Of a DNA stretch of 64,000 nucleotides, positions 33,101 through 40,375 are shown piece by piece. The notes beneath the pieces are model-generated. The model was not told where the DNA came from. It worked only from the letters and a program-made list of their open reading frames with translations, and did no database searches. How positions within the stretch are numbered: position 1 is the first letter of the stretch; each line of letters begins with the position of its first letter. The DNA lies in the NCBI GenBank assembly GCA_027214385.1, contig JAPVXR010000018.1:1-64000 (forward strand), written 5' to 3'. The stretch comes from Cryomorphaceae bacterium 1068 (GTDB lineage Bacteria; Bacteroidota; Bacteroidia; Flavobacteriales_D; Cryomorphaceae). Position numbers and translations under genes: made by a program.

Positions 33101-35390
33101 AGGGGATGAAATCACTTGTGAAGTTACACCTGACCTGGGTGGATGTACAGAAACGATTTATACTTCAAATGTGCTAACCGTCTTGGAAGAAGCGCAGGTG
33201 CAGCCCGTTGATCAATTTATCGCAACAACGCAAACCACAGTAGGATATGCATACGCAGAGGAAGACATTGTTTGGGATACAGAATCTCTGGAAAATGTAG
33301 AAGCCAATGGAAACTCTCTCGTAAAAGTGCAATCAAACAACAACTGGAATGGAGGCGCAGCGTCCAAAAACACCGTTTATCAAGGCGGCTACTTTGAATT
33401 CACCACAGCCGAAAATGACGAACGAAAGATGGTGGGCATTAGTACTTCAAACACTTCGAGCAATCAGAGCAGCATCGACTACGCATTTTACCTGGAAGGA
33501 AATGGAAATATCAGAATATTTGAATCGGGTGCACAAAGGGGCTTCTTTGGGACCTACAGCGCGGGTGATTTATTCAGAATCAGTTTAGAAAATTCAACAA
33601 TCCGGTATTTCCGAAATGGTGCGTTGCTCAGGGAAGTAGCAACAATGGCCAACAGTTTACTCGCCGATGTGAGTATTCGTGACATAGACGGAACGGTGAC
33701 TGATGCGATTATTGGAAATTTAACTAATGGAGATTTTATCGCAAGTATAGCCGATGCCGGGGCTTCTCCAGACATACAATGGCAATTGAATGGATCAAAT
33801 GTAGGTTCGGGAAATACTTCATATTCCAATACAAACTTAGTGGATGGAAATATTATTACCTGTTCTACTACTCCTGATTTTTCAGGATGTACCAACGCAG
33901 CATTCACGTCAAACCAAATCAGAATAATCGGGCCAACTGCCCTTACGACATGGACCGGAGCCGTCAATTCGAATTGGAGTATTGAAGGAAATTGGACGAT
34001 GGGAACTCCTAATCAGTTTATTTCGGCCTCCATACCCGGAGCACCTTCAAATCAGCCCGAACTTACAGAGGTATCGGAAGTAAACGATATAGAAGTTCAG
34101 GCCGGAGCCAGTTTAAGTTTGGATGACAATAGCCTGCTGGTTTCGGGAGATTTCGACTTGAACGGAACTTTCAGTGCAGAGACCGGTACGGTCGTTTTCA
34201 GAGGACTCGGCGAAACAGAAGTTTCAGGATCAGAGGTCACTTTCAATCGCCTGGTGATGAACAAGACAAATCTCGGAGAAGGCATCACCTTGAATACACC
34301 CATTCGTATTCAGGATGAAACCGTATTCATCAGAGGAAACATCAGAGCTACTACAAATGATATCATTTACGAAAATGATGCTGATTCAAGAACCGGTTTA
34401 AACATCAGTCATGTCGAAGGGTTTGTGAGAAAAATAGGAAATGATTCTTTCACCTTTCCTGTGGGATCAAATGGCATTTATGCCCCTATTTCAATCTCCT
34501 CACCAGATAATATCACCGACGAATTTGTGGCTTCTTACTACGATACCTCAGCAGATGAAGCAGGATATAACACCTCAGATCGCGACCCTTCGCTTGTTAC
34601 TTTAAGTCAATGCGAATACTGGATTCTAGATCGCGAAGCAGGTAATTCATCTGTTGCTGTTTCACTGGCATACGAGTATGAAAGAAGCTGCGGAACCTCA
34701 GAACCGGCCGACCTCCGCATCGCGAGATGGAGTGGCTCATTGTGGCAAAACCACGGTTATAGTGGCCATCAAGGGGATTCTCTTTCAGGCTCTGTTCGTT
34801 CAGGAGAAGAAATAACTGAGTTTAGCCCTTTCACATTCGGTTCAGGTTCTTTCAATAATCCATTACCGATCGAACTGATTTTCTTTGATGCGTATCCTTC
34901 AGATAAAGCGGTAAAAATTGATTGGACTACCGCCACTGAATTAAACAATGACTTCTTCACCATAGAACGAAGTGCAGATGCTGTACATTTTGAAAGAGTG
35001 GGTTTTGTAAATGGAAACGGTAACTCCACTGTAGAAATCTCATACTCATTCATAGATGATGATCCTCTAAGCGGGACATCATACTACCGATTGAAACAAA
35101 CGGATTTCGACGGCCAATTCGAAATTTACCCGATGGTTCCTGTTACAATTCAAGAGCCAATAGACCTTTTAGTATTTCCTAATCCGGCACTAGAAAAAGT
35201 GACCATTCAAGCTGTCGGGAGAGGCGAAAAATTGATTCGACTAATCAATTTCTCAGGTGTTGAAATCACAGCTAAGAGAACATCTGATCAAACCGTCGAA
35301 TTTGATGTTTCTGACTTAGCTGGTGGACTGTACATCGTAGAGGTGAGCAATGGGTCAACTGTCCGGTTCAAAAAACTGATCATTCAATAG
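30108..35390 (+). CDS. giant surface protein with five lectin/Ig-like repeats and T9SS sorting domain
   Basis: A 1760-residue precursor. After a signal peptide (to about residue 39, DTYAQ) come five repeats of about 249 residues, then a beta-helix-like linker (about 1280-1400, with WTGAVNSNWSIEGNW), a domain seen in many T9SS proteins (IELIFFDAYPSDKAVKIDW), and a type A sorting domain (FPNPALEKV, LAGGLYIVEVS). Each repeat has a lectin-like beta-sandwich half (NWNGGAAS, YFEFVASETN, RRMAGLSDSN, IYENGSNRG, STGDTLRIAV, HYYRN) and a short Ig-like half (PSYQWLLNGNPVG, DGDxVTCxLTPD). The protein is likely an adhesin or glycan-binding surface fibre. It is alone in its transcription unit and faces GT4 downstream. 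Confidence 0.8.
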   Translation: MRLPFLIRKSTFKAKVAKLCCLICTAILVSTLNIDTYAQCYISIQPSNTEVSCLEAVTPIVWTDLVNVTSNGSTLSKINGGNNWNGGAASATSIGYGGSVILIVESTGFRRMFGLAIFNTGADQNSIRHTFHLENNGTLRIREFSSNRGTFGTYNVGDTLRIEHTSEGAHYYRNDQLLYVSSLTPIPSLIVDVSLRDNNATLGPIFLINPTDGRFTFELEGEGTGSSYQWFRNGTTVGTSNAELNLAIPEPGDTIACLLMPGSASCFGSDTLSNYTILRDKRAPDYSDFYITSTPTAAGCLTFLEEVIWDKSENDNLEITENDLKKVQFNGNWNGGIASLNTVHNNGYFEFVASETNRRRMAGISDSNINSNYNTIDYAFYLDLDGNLRIYENGSNRGSFGTYSTGDTLRIAIENETVHYYQNGMLLRIAPSPATTSHLVDVSIRDINGTIQGGVIANLGGGSFSAFAGSPGSSPTYQWFLNSNPVGTNSPNYVNTTFQDGDLVTCQLTPDAQGCQSNSYVSTEVEATTVDQPLASNFYISGSTIPSACQQITEEVVWDRNELLNVEATGNSLSKVQNNGSWNGGAASLNRIGDNGYFEFVASETNKRRMAGLSDSNINSNFNTIDFAFYLDQNTSLRIYENGSNRGTFGNYSTGDTLKIAVINQTIHYYKNSTLLRIAPATPTLPLLADISIRDINGTITDATVTNNNAGAFEAFVENAGPSPSYQWLLNGNPVGSDSPIYTNTSIETGDVVTCELNPDIAGCTSVIYQSNSITCELIENQLAINFYISNAPTSSACRQVLEEVVWNNDELVNLVANGNNLMKIQGGNSWTGGAASSNTVNADGYFEFVATETNSRRMAGLSDSNVNSNFNTIDFAFYLQSNSNLGIYENGSNRGNFGTYSTGDTLRIAVKNGSIHYYRNQELLRIATATPSLPLLVDVSMRDVNGTISKAAIANFSGGDFTAHIENAGASPTYQWYLNDNPVGGNSNTYSNPNIEEGDEITCEVTPDLGGCTETIYTSNVLTVLEEAQVQPVDQFIATTQTTVGYAYAEEDIVWDTESLENVEANGNSLVKVQSNNNWNGGAASKNTVYQGGYFEFTTAENDERKMVGISTSNTSSNQSSIDYAFYLEGNGNIRIFESGAQRGFFGTYSAGDLFRISLENSTIRYFRNGALLREVATMANSLLADVSIRDIDGTVTDAIIGNLTNGDFIASIADAGASPDIQWQLNGSNVGSGNTSYSNTNLVDGNIITCSTTPDFSGCTNAAFTSNQIRIIGPTALTTWTGAVNSNWSIEGNWTMGTPNQFISASIPGAPSNQPELTEVSEVNDIEVQAGASLSLDDNSLLVSGDFDLNGTFSAETGTVVFRGLGETEVSGSEVTFNRLVMNKTNLGEGITLNTPIRIQDETVFIRGNIRATTNDIIYENDADSRTGLNISHVEGFVRKIGNDSFTFPVGSNGIYAPISISSPDNITDEFVASYYDTSADEAGYNTSDRDPSLVTLSQCEYWILDREAGNSSVAVSLAYEYERSCGTSEPADLRIARWSGSLWQNHGYSGHQGDSLSGSVRSGEEITEFSPFTFGSGSFNNPLPIELIFFDAYPSDKAVKIDWTTATELNNDFFTIERSADAVHFERVGFVNGNGNSTVEISYSFIDDDPLSGTSYYRLKQTDFDGQFEIYPMVPVTIQEPIDLLVFPNPALEKVTIQAVGRGEKLIRLINFSGVEITAKRTSDQTVEFDVSDLAGGLYIVEVSNGSTVRFKKLIIQ
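30225..33945 (+). repeat. five in-frame repeats, period about 747 bp
   Basis: The conserved motif WNGGAAS (or variants) is encoded near 30354, 31101, 31853, 32600 and 33346, that is, every 744-752 bases. Unit borders set on the N/DFYI strand fall near 30968, 31717, 32463 and 33212. Units 2-4 are the most alike at protein level; unit 1 and unit 5 are diverged (unit 1 has FGLAIFNTGADQ in place of the SDSNINSN region). DNA identity has drifted, so expansion is not recent. Confidence 0.8.
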
Positions 35391-35414
35391 AACTGAACTA
35401 GCTAGCATATTCTG

Positions 35415-35422
35415 TACTTTTG
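35415..35422 (+). promoter_or_regulatory. -7 element just before GTG start of GT4 gene
   Basis: TACTTTTG, exact to TAnnTTTG, followed by five bases (ACCGC) and the GTG at 35428. A transcript from here would be leaderless. No clear -33 TTG. Confidence 0.45.
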
Positions 35423-35427
35423 ACCGC

Positions 35428-36567
35428 GTGAAGCCACTTAATATTTTGGCCCTTTCTTCGTGGTATCCCAGTGATGCAGACCCCTTTCTCGGAAACTTTG
35501 TAAAAAGGCATTGCGAAGCTATTTCTGCCGTTCACAAGGTTTGGGTGATCTTTGTTGCAGCCGTTGACGAAAAGTCAAAAGAGCGAATTGAAAAAACGCA
35601 TTCCGGAAATCTGACTGAGATTATCATTTACCAAAAGCCGGGTAGGAATGACTGGGTTAAATACATTCAGAAGCGAAAGGTTGTTCTTCAGATGATTGAA
35701 GAAATTGGAATTGAATTTGACATCATTCACGCTCATACCCTATTTTCATCGGCACCACTTTTCTCCTTTGTTTCTAAGAAGCTTGGTATCCCTTGGGTGT
35801 TCTCTGAACATTGGTCGGGTTTTCACGAAAAATTTCGACCGGTAATAAATCCGTTAAAATGGAAGTGGATCATGGATGCCGGAAAAACGGCAAAAATGGG
35901 ATTCCCGGTTTCAGAAAATCTATCAGCTTCCGTTCAGAAAGTATTTCCCAATCTTGAACTTCGTTGTGTTCCCAATGTGGTGGAAGATGTTTTCTTCCAG
36001 TCGCTGCAGAACCCTGAGCAGCACAAAAAAATTCGCTTCTTGCACGTATCCACCCTCGTAGAAGTATACAAGAACATGCGCGGCACGCTCGAAGCTTTTT
36101 CAATGCTGAAAAAAGCGGGACATGACTTTGGCTTTTTGATTGTATCTGACGGTGATTTTAGTGATGCTAAAAAATGGACGAAAGAATTTGACCTCACCGA
36201 TAGAGTCGATTTCAAAGGGCCACTTTCTTCCGATGAAATTGCCAAAGAAATGGCTCCTGCCGATGCGCTCGTTCTTTTTTCGAATACCGAAAATCAACCC
36301 TGCGTGGTTTTAGAATCGCTCTCTATGGGTCTCCCTGTAATTGCCTCTGCGGTCGGCGACATTCCAAATTTGGTTTCGGATGGAAAAGGATTTCTAGCTC
36401 CTCCGGGTGATGTGAATGCTTTGCACGAAAGCCTAACCAAGTTCATCGAAATCAGATCACGGTTTTCTCGATCTGAAGTGGCGAAGGGTACTCAAGATCG
36501 ATTCTCCAAAGAGGCTGTCGCCCGAATGTATTCAGAGGCTTACGCTAATATCTTGAATAGAGATTAG
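35428..36567 (+). CDS. glycosyltransferase family 4
   Basis: A 379-residue GT-B enzyme. The N-terminal Rossmann half begins with LNILALSSWYPSDADPFLGNFV, of which the WYP and GNFV parts are typical, and includes FDIIHAHT (about 95-102) and WVFSEHWSG. The C-terminal donor-binding half has FLHVSTLVEVYKN, the family Glu/Lys region VLFSNTENQPCVVLESLSMG (about 287-306) and GLPVIASAVGDIP. It uses a nucleotide sugar to extend a lipid-linked or surface glycan. No signal or membrane segment; it acts at the cytoplasmic face. Start is GTG at 35428; its stop is directly adjacent to the convergent dinB stop with no spacer. Confidence 0.9.
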   Translation: MKPLNILALSSWYPSDADPFLGNFVKRHCEAISAVHKVWVIFVAAVDEKSKERIEKTHSGNLTEIIIYQKPGRNDWVKYIQKRKVVLQMIEEIGIEFDIIHAHTLFSSAPLFSFVSKKLGIPWVFSEHWSGFHEKFRPVINPLKWKWIMDAGKTAKMGFPVSENLSASVQKVFPNLELRCVPNVVEDVFFQSLQNPEQHKKIRFLHVSTLVEVYKNMRGTLEAFSMLKKAGHDFGFLIVSDGDFSDAKKWTKEFDLTDRVDFKGPLSSDEIAKEMAPADALVLFSNTENQPCVVLESLSMGLPVIASAVGDIPNLVSDGKGFLAPPGDVNALHESLTKFIEIRSRFSRSEVAKGTQDRFSKEAVARMYSEAYANILNRD

Positions 36568-37776
36568 TCATTGCCGTCGGTTCGCCAAAAGTGGCGGCGG
36601 CTCCCCGTTGAATGGATTGAAGCGCCCTATCGTTCTTGCCCCAATACCCGAAGCTCGAATCACCGCCCTATCACCGTAGCGATCGCGCATCTTGTCCATG
36701 GCTTGGTAGAGGTTGATGAGCTCCTCGGTATCGTCAAAAATATTGATCTGGTGCCCACCATTGACCAAGTGGCTAAACCGCACTCCGATTAAGCGCACCA
36801 GCAACCGACGGTTGTACAGTTTTTCAAAAAGCTCTTTTACTCTGGGAATAATCATGTGATCAGCAGAGGTATATGGCACGCGTACCTGCATGGTTCGCGT
36901 ATCGAAATCGCTGTAGCGCATTTTCACGGTAATACAGGCGGTGAGCTTCTCCCCTCGTCTGAGCTGGAAAGCCAAATTCTCGGCCATGGCCACCAAAATA
37001 CCACGTAGCTTCTCTACGTCGGTGGTATCGCGGTCAAAGGTTCTCTCAGTAGAAATGCTCTTTCGCTCGGTATAAGGCACCACAGGCGATCGGTCAATTC
37101 CATTGGCTTTTTTCCAGATGATGTCTCCGTGCTTTCCCAAGACGCGTCCCATCATATCTTGAGGCATCTCCTGCACGGTCTTGATTTTCTTTACCCCAAG
37201 GTTGCGTAGCGTCTGATAGGTTTTGGCGCCCACCATCGGGATTTTCCTGACGGAAAGCGGAGCCAAAAAAGGCTTCTCAGTGCCATGCGGAACGTGAAGT
37301 TCGTTATTGGGCTTGGCCAAGCCCGTGGCAATTTTTGAAACGGTTTTATTGGCTGCCAAGCCAAAAGAAATAGGAAGCCCCGATTCTTTTATAATAGCAT
37401 GTCGAAGTTCCGAAGCCAGTTTTAGACAACCGAAAAATTTGTCCATCCCCGTAAGGTCAACGTAGAATTCATCGATAGAGGTTTTTTCAAAAATGGGTAC
37501 ACGCTCTCGAATGATTTCGGTCACCATTTGCGAGTACTTGGTGTAGTTTGCCGTGTTTCCGCGAATCACTACCGCCTCGGGACAGAGCTCGCGAGCCATC
37601 CGCATGGGCATGGCCGAGTGAATCCCGAAAGACCTGGCTTCGTAGCTGCACGAAGCCACCACTCCCCTGTCGGTCACTCCTCCGATCAAGACGGGGCGCC
37701 CATTGAGGCGACTATCCATAAGCCGCTCCACCGAAACAAAAAATGTATCCAAGTCGAGGTGACTGATCGTCAACAT
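36568..37776 (-). CDS. dinB: Y-family DNA polymerase IV
   Basis: A 402-residue translesion polymerase. The palm carries both metal motifs: HLDLDTFFVSVE (Asp8, Asp10) and TSIDEFYVDLTG (Asp/Glu near 103-104). The fingers (YEARSFGIHSAMPM), the thumb helix-hairpin-helix (GAKTYQTLRNLGVKKIKTV) and the little-finger domain (about 230-370, with ISTERTFDRDTTD) follow in the normal order. It copies damaged templates in the SOS response. The gene follows a LexA-like repressor gene on the same strand by 176 bp, a linkage that supports damage-controlled expression. The C-terminal beta-clamp motif is not obvious. Its stop codon abuts the GT4 stop. Confidence 0.92.
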   Translation of the reverse strand: MLTISHLDLDTFFVSVERLMDSRLNGRPVLIGGVTDRGVVASCSYEARSFGIHSAMPMRMARELCPEAVVIRGNTANYTKYSQMVTEIIRERVPIFEKTSIDEFYVDLTGMDKFFGCLKLASELRHAIIKESGLPISFGLAANKTVSKIATGLAKPNNELHVPHGTEKPFLAPLSVRKIPMVGAKTYQTLRNLGVKKIKTVQEMPQDMMGRVLGKHGDIIWKKANGIDRSPVVPYTERKSISTERTFDRDTTDVEKLRGILVAMAENLAFQLRRGEKLTACITVKMRYSDFDTRTMQVRVPYTSADHMIIPRVKELFEKLYNRRLLVRLIGVRFSHLVNGGHQINIFDDTEELINLYQAMDKMRDRYGDRAVIRASGIGARTIGRFNPFNGEPPPLLANRRQ

Positions 37777-37840
37777 ATCAATTAAAGTTTAATCGTTCAA
37801 GAAAGTGTCTGAACCAGAGAGTTCATTAGCAAGCGCTGTG

Positions 37841-37855
37841 CTGAGCCTGTCGAAG
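37841..37855. repeat. REP-like intergenic sequence
   Basis: CTGAGCCTGTCGAAG (reverse: CTTCGACAGGCTCAG) belongs to a class of short intergenic repeats seen in many bacterial genomes. Here it is framed by GCGC on both sides (37833-37836 and 37857-37860), allowing a stem. A degraded relative may lie at 2176-2190. It sits between the repressor and dinB genes. Confidence 0.4.
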
Positions 37856-37884
37856 TGGCGCACGTAGTTTAAAAACCAAAGAGT

Positions 37885-37903
37885 TGACTGTAGTCAGTGA
37901 CTG
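37885..37903. promoter_or_regulatory. overlapping small palindromes before dinB
   Basis: GACTGTAGTC (37886-37895) and AGTCAGTGACT (37892-37902) overlap, and TGACTG occurs twice, 13 bases apart. They lie about 110 bp upstream of dinB, between it and the S24-type repressor gene. They could be operators of that repressor; no consensus is known for this subfamily, so this is a guess. Confidence 0.3.
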
Positions 37904-37952
37904 TTTTTAAAACAAGTGCATCGCAGATGATAAAGAACTCTCCAGACAGACA

Positions 37953-38708
37953 CTAAAGCTTTTTTTCAATGCGTTCAATAGCCTCCAAAACCTCCTTCAT
38001 GGAAGCAGGTGCCGAGTGGAAGGCATCCAAATCGAAACCGATGATTCCGCGCACTTTCCACACTTCAAGCACCTGAGACTGTTTGATAAAATAGGGTTTG
38101 AAAGCAGGATTGTCTGAGATCAATTCGTAGCTACGCATATGCGGATGTATCCGAACACGCTTAAAAACAACACCTTCATCTTTGGTGAGAAAGACGTAGC
38201 GCTCATCTGTTTTGAGATCAGTCCAATCCTGAACATACTCCGAAATAACGTAAGACTTAGCAGGTATGGGAAGCATACTCTCGCCCTCGATTTGAAAAAC
38301 GCGATAAGTACGATCCGGTGGAAGCTCAGGAAAAGGCATAGAAAACTGAGGCAATGAGCCGACAAACTCCATATCTCCAAAGCCCGAAAGGTATCCTGCC
38401 GCGGCTTTCACTGGTACCAAGGTTGCTCTCTCTTCTGTATCATCATTGACGGCTACAGCCAAAACACGCAAACTCTTGCCTGAAACATCAGCTGAATGCT
38501 CACCCGTGGAGAGGTCTTTGTCGAGTATATCGTCTACGGATACTTTGAAAAAATGAGCCATTAGCTTAAGCGTTTGTATGCGAGGCTCGGCTCTACCCTC
38601 TTCGTATGCCCCGATTACGGGACGATTGACGCCTACACGCTCTGCCAATTCTGACTGCGTAAGACCGACTTCTTTTCTTAAAAAACGAATATTTTCACTC
38701 AGTAACAT
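37953..38708 (-). CDS. XRE/S24 LexA-like self-cleaving repressor
   Basis: A 251-residue regulator. Residues about 6-62 are an XRE helix-turn-helix (LTQSELAERVGVNRPVIGAYEEG). The C-terminal half is an S24 peptidase domain with the Ser-Lys dyad Ser144 (IEGESMLP) and Lys183 (VFKRVRI), and an Ala-Gly bond at 104-105 (KAAAGY). Spacing of bond, Ser and Lys (40 and 39 residues) is close to that in LexA and UmuD, so RecA-stimulated self-cleavage is plausible. dinB lies next downstream on the same strand, pointing to SOS-type control. A helical C-terminus (EVLEAIERIEKKL) may mediate dimerisation. It is divergent from the Crp/Fnr gene. Confidence 0.8.
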   Translation of the reverse strand: MLLSENIRFLRKEVGLTQSELAERVGVNRPVIGAYEEGRAEPRIQTLKLMAHFFKVSVDDILDKDLSTGEHSADVSGKSLRVLAVAVNDDTEERATLVPVKAAAGYLSGFGDMEFVGSLPQFSMPFPELPPDRTYRVFQIEGESMLPIPAKSYVISEYVQDWTDLKTDERYVFLTKDEGVVFKRVRIHPHMRSYELISDNPAFKPYFIKQSQVLEVWKVRGIIGFDLDAFHSAPASMKEVLEAIERIEKKL

Positions 38709-38821
38709 AGATCAAAACCTTTTCGCTAAGATACAAATCATACTAAATTAATTTGCATTTTGAATAGAATTCTTATTTCCTTGAAAACGAGGATTCTCAA
38801 AAACGGGAGTAGCATATGAAC

Positions 38822-38841
38822 AGGTGAAAAGCTTTTCACCT
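38822..38841. promoter_or_regulatory. perfect 20-bp palindrome in the Crp/Fnr promoter
   Basis: AGGTGAAAAGCTTTTCACCT is its own reverse complement. It is centred near base 38831.5. A TAACTTTA box (38857-38864) downstream would start transcription near 38871, so the palindrome is centred at about -40, the position typical of class II activator sites for Crp/Fnr proteins. The half-site GGTGAA differs from both E. coli CRP and FNR boxes. It could serve auto-regulation of the gene at 38883, or belong to the divergent repressor gene. Confidence 0.55.
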
Positions 38842-38882
38842 TATACAAGTAAATCCTAACTTTAGCCCTTTAGCCAAAGCAT

Positions 38883-39560
38883 ATGAATACACAAAGATTG
38901 TGGTACTTAGAGGGTGTTGATTTATTTGGAAAGCTGTGTCCGATCAAGTCAAAAAGTAACGAATCAGTTTCTGATCCTCGTCAATTCAAGGCATCAGAAA
39001 TCATCTACTTCCAAGATTCTGAGGCAAAATACCTGCACGTAATTGTACAAGGAAGGGTGAAAATCGGAACATACTTGGCCGATGGAAAGGAAGTCACTAA
39101 ATCGATTTTGGGAGAAGGCGAGGTTTTTGGAGAGATGGCTTTGGCAGGTGAAGAGCTAAGACGAGAATTCGCTGAGGCGATGGAAAATAACACCTTAATA
39201 TGTATGCTAAGTCTTGAGGACATCAGGGAGCTAATGATGGATGAAAAGGACTTAAGCCTCCGCATAATGAAGTGGATGGGCCTTCGATTGAGAAAATTGG
39301 AACGAAAAATAGAGCTTCTCGCCTTCAGAGATGCCAGAACGCGAATTATAGAATTTCTCAAAGATGCCGCTGCATGGAAAGGAAAACCCATCGGCCATGA
39401 AGTACTGATTCGCACTAAACTGACCCACTCAGATATTGCAACACTTACTGCTACTTCTCGACAAACGGTAAGCGAAGTTCTGAATCAACTCAAGTCAGAG
39501 GATCAGATCTATATGGAAAGAGGCAAAATTCTGATAAGGGATATTGGAAGTCTAAACTGA
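38883..39560 (+). CDS. Crp/Fnr family transcription regulator
   Basis: A 225-residue regulator. The N-terminal cyclic-nucleotide-binding-like beta roll covers about residues 30-120 (IIYFQDSEAKYLHVIVQGRV, GEVFGEMALAGEE), followed by the dimer helix (LSLRIMKWMGLRLRKLERKI) and a winged helix-turn-helix (about 155-222; LTHSDIATLTATSRQTVSEV). The phosphate-binding cassette lacks the Arg-Ser-Ala of true cAMP binders, and there is no Cys cluster of FNR, so the ligand is unknown. A perfect palindrome lies at the expected activator position of its own promoter. It is convergent with the TerB-like gene. Confidence 0.9.
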   Translation: MNTQRLWYLEGVDLFGKLCPIKSKSNESVSDPRQFKASEIIYFQDSEAKYLHVIVQGRVKIGTYLADGKEVTKSILGEGEVFGEMALAGEELRREFAEAMENNTLICMLSLEDIRELMMDEKDLSLRIMKWMGLRLRKLERKIELLAFRDARTRIIEFLKDAAAWKGKPIGHEVLIRTKLTHSDIATLTATSRQTVSEVLNQLKSEDQIYMERGKILIRDIGSLN

Positions 39561-39563
39561 CGC

Positions 39564-40046
39564 TTACTTATCGTCAGAAAAACGGAAATGTCCTGCTTTT
39601 TTATCTAGCCTGTTTGTAATAACGGGTAAAGCGAAATACTGAAAGAAACTCTGATGAGAGCTGAAGACGTGTTCGTAGAAACTTTCCAAACTTTCCTCTA
39701 AAGAAGAAGTGATATCGGGATCGAGCTTTAACATAATGTCATGTACTCTTTTAAGCTGTCGCTCGAGATAAATCTCTTTATCCTTAGCAGAAGAGGGCAA
39801 CCTTAAATTCAAAATGTGAAATCGCTGGGCAAATTGGGTATCTACCAGCTCATAGAACTCCCGAAGAGATTTTGGAGCTGTATACCTTCTTAAGTGAGCT
39901 AGCTTTATTGCTTCCGCTTTCTCATCTTCATCTACTATGCCATCACCCGCATAAGCAGCAGCAAGAGATATCCAAACCGGTGAGTCTAAAAGTTGACTAA
40001 ACTCTTCCGCGGTAAGATTTTGAAAGGCTTTTTTAATTTCGATCAT
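39564..40046 (-). CDS. small helical protein, possibly TerB-like
   Basis: A 160-residue, mostly helical cytoplasmic protein. The segment SLAAAYAGDGIVDEDEKAEAIKL (residues about 27-49) has the acidic helix-loop-helix look of TerB-type domains, with Asp/Glu residues that could bind a metal; excerpts exceed no known motif exactly. The remainder contains a His/Phe-rich C-terminus (FYEHVFSSHQSFFQYF). I do not recognise a closer family. The gene has its own promoter (TTG, 21 bases, TAGCTTTG) and ends three bases from the convergent Crp/Fnr stop. Confidence 0.5.
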   Translation of the reverse strand: MIEIKKAFQNLTAEEFSQLLDSPVWISLAAAYAGDGIVDEDEKAEAIKLAHLRRYTAPKSLREFYELVDTQFAQRFHILNLRLPSSAKDKEIYLERQLKRVHDIMLKLDPDITSSLEESLESFYEHVFSSHQSFFQYFALPVITNRLDKKAGHFRFSDDK

Positions 40047-40066
40047 GGTGGATTTTTCTCGTGCTG

Positions 40067-40098
40067 CAAAGCTAAATACTTCTGTTAAAACCTACCAA
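40067..40098 (-). promoter_or_regulatory. promoter of TerB-like gene
   Basis: Minus strand: TTG (40098-40096), 21-base spacer, TAGCTTTG (40074-40067), exact to the Bacteroidota consensus. Leader would be about 15 bases to the ATG at 40046. Confidence 0.7.
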
Positions 40099-40375
40099 TT
40101 GATTCGGACCTTAATACAAGATAGTTTTTAGCGAAGAAATCAACCGTTTGGTCGAAAAAACAAAATAAAAAAAATCAGGAAGAGCCCGAGATAAGATGAT
40201 CTTCAGCAGGTTCTGCCAAAATTTGAACGATAAAGCCCTTGTTTCTATAGTTGATTTAACTTAATTTCACGCTCGTTAAAATCAAGAGTTTACGTGCTGA
40301 AGATTCCTGCGTGCCGATGATTAACAGAATACCCTTTTACTTAAAGTCTCACTAAAAGAACAAAATTCGCTGTTT
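40099..40375. other. remainder of the 329-bp gap before the metalloprotease
   Basis: No gene. Two small hairpins lie side by side (AAGATGATCTT, 40193-40203, and GCAG-GTT-CTGC, 40206-40216). TTG at 40239-40241 followed after 20 bases by TAATTTCA is a weak promoter candidate for the metalloprotease gene, which would give a leader of about 100 bases. Confidence 0.35.

Noticed and set aside
30225-33945. Regular repeats as a possible CRISPR or mobile array
   Set aside because: The period is about 747 bp and in frame within one long gene; these are protein-domain repeats.
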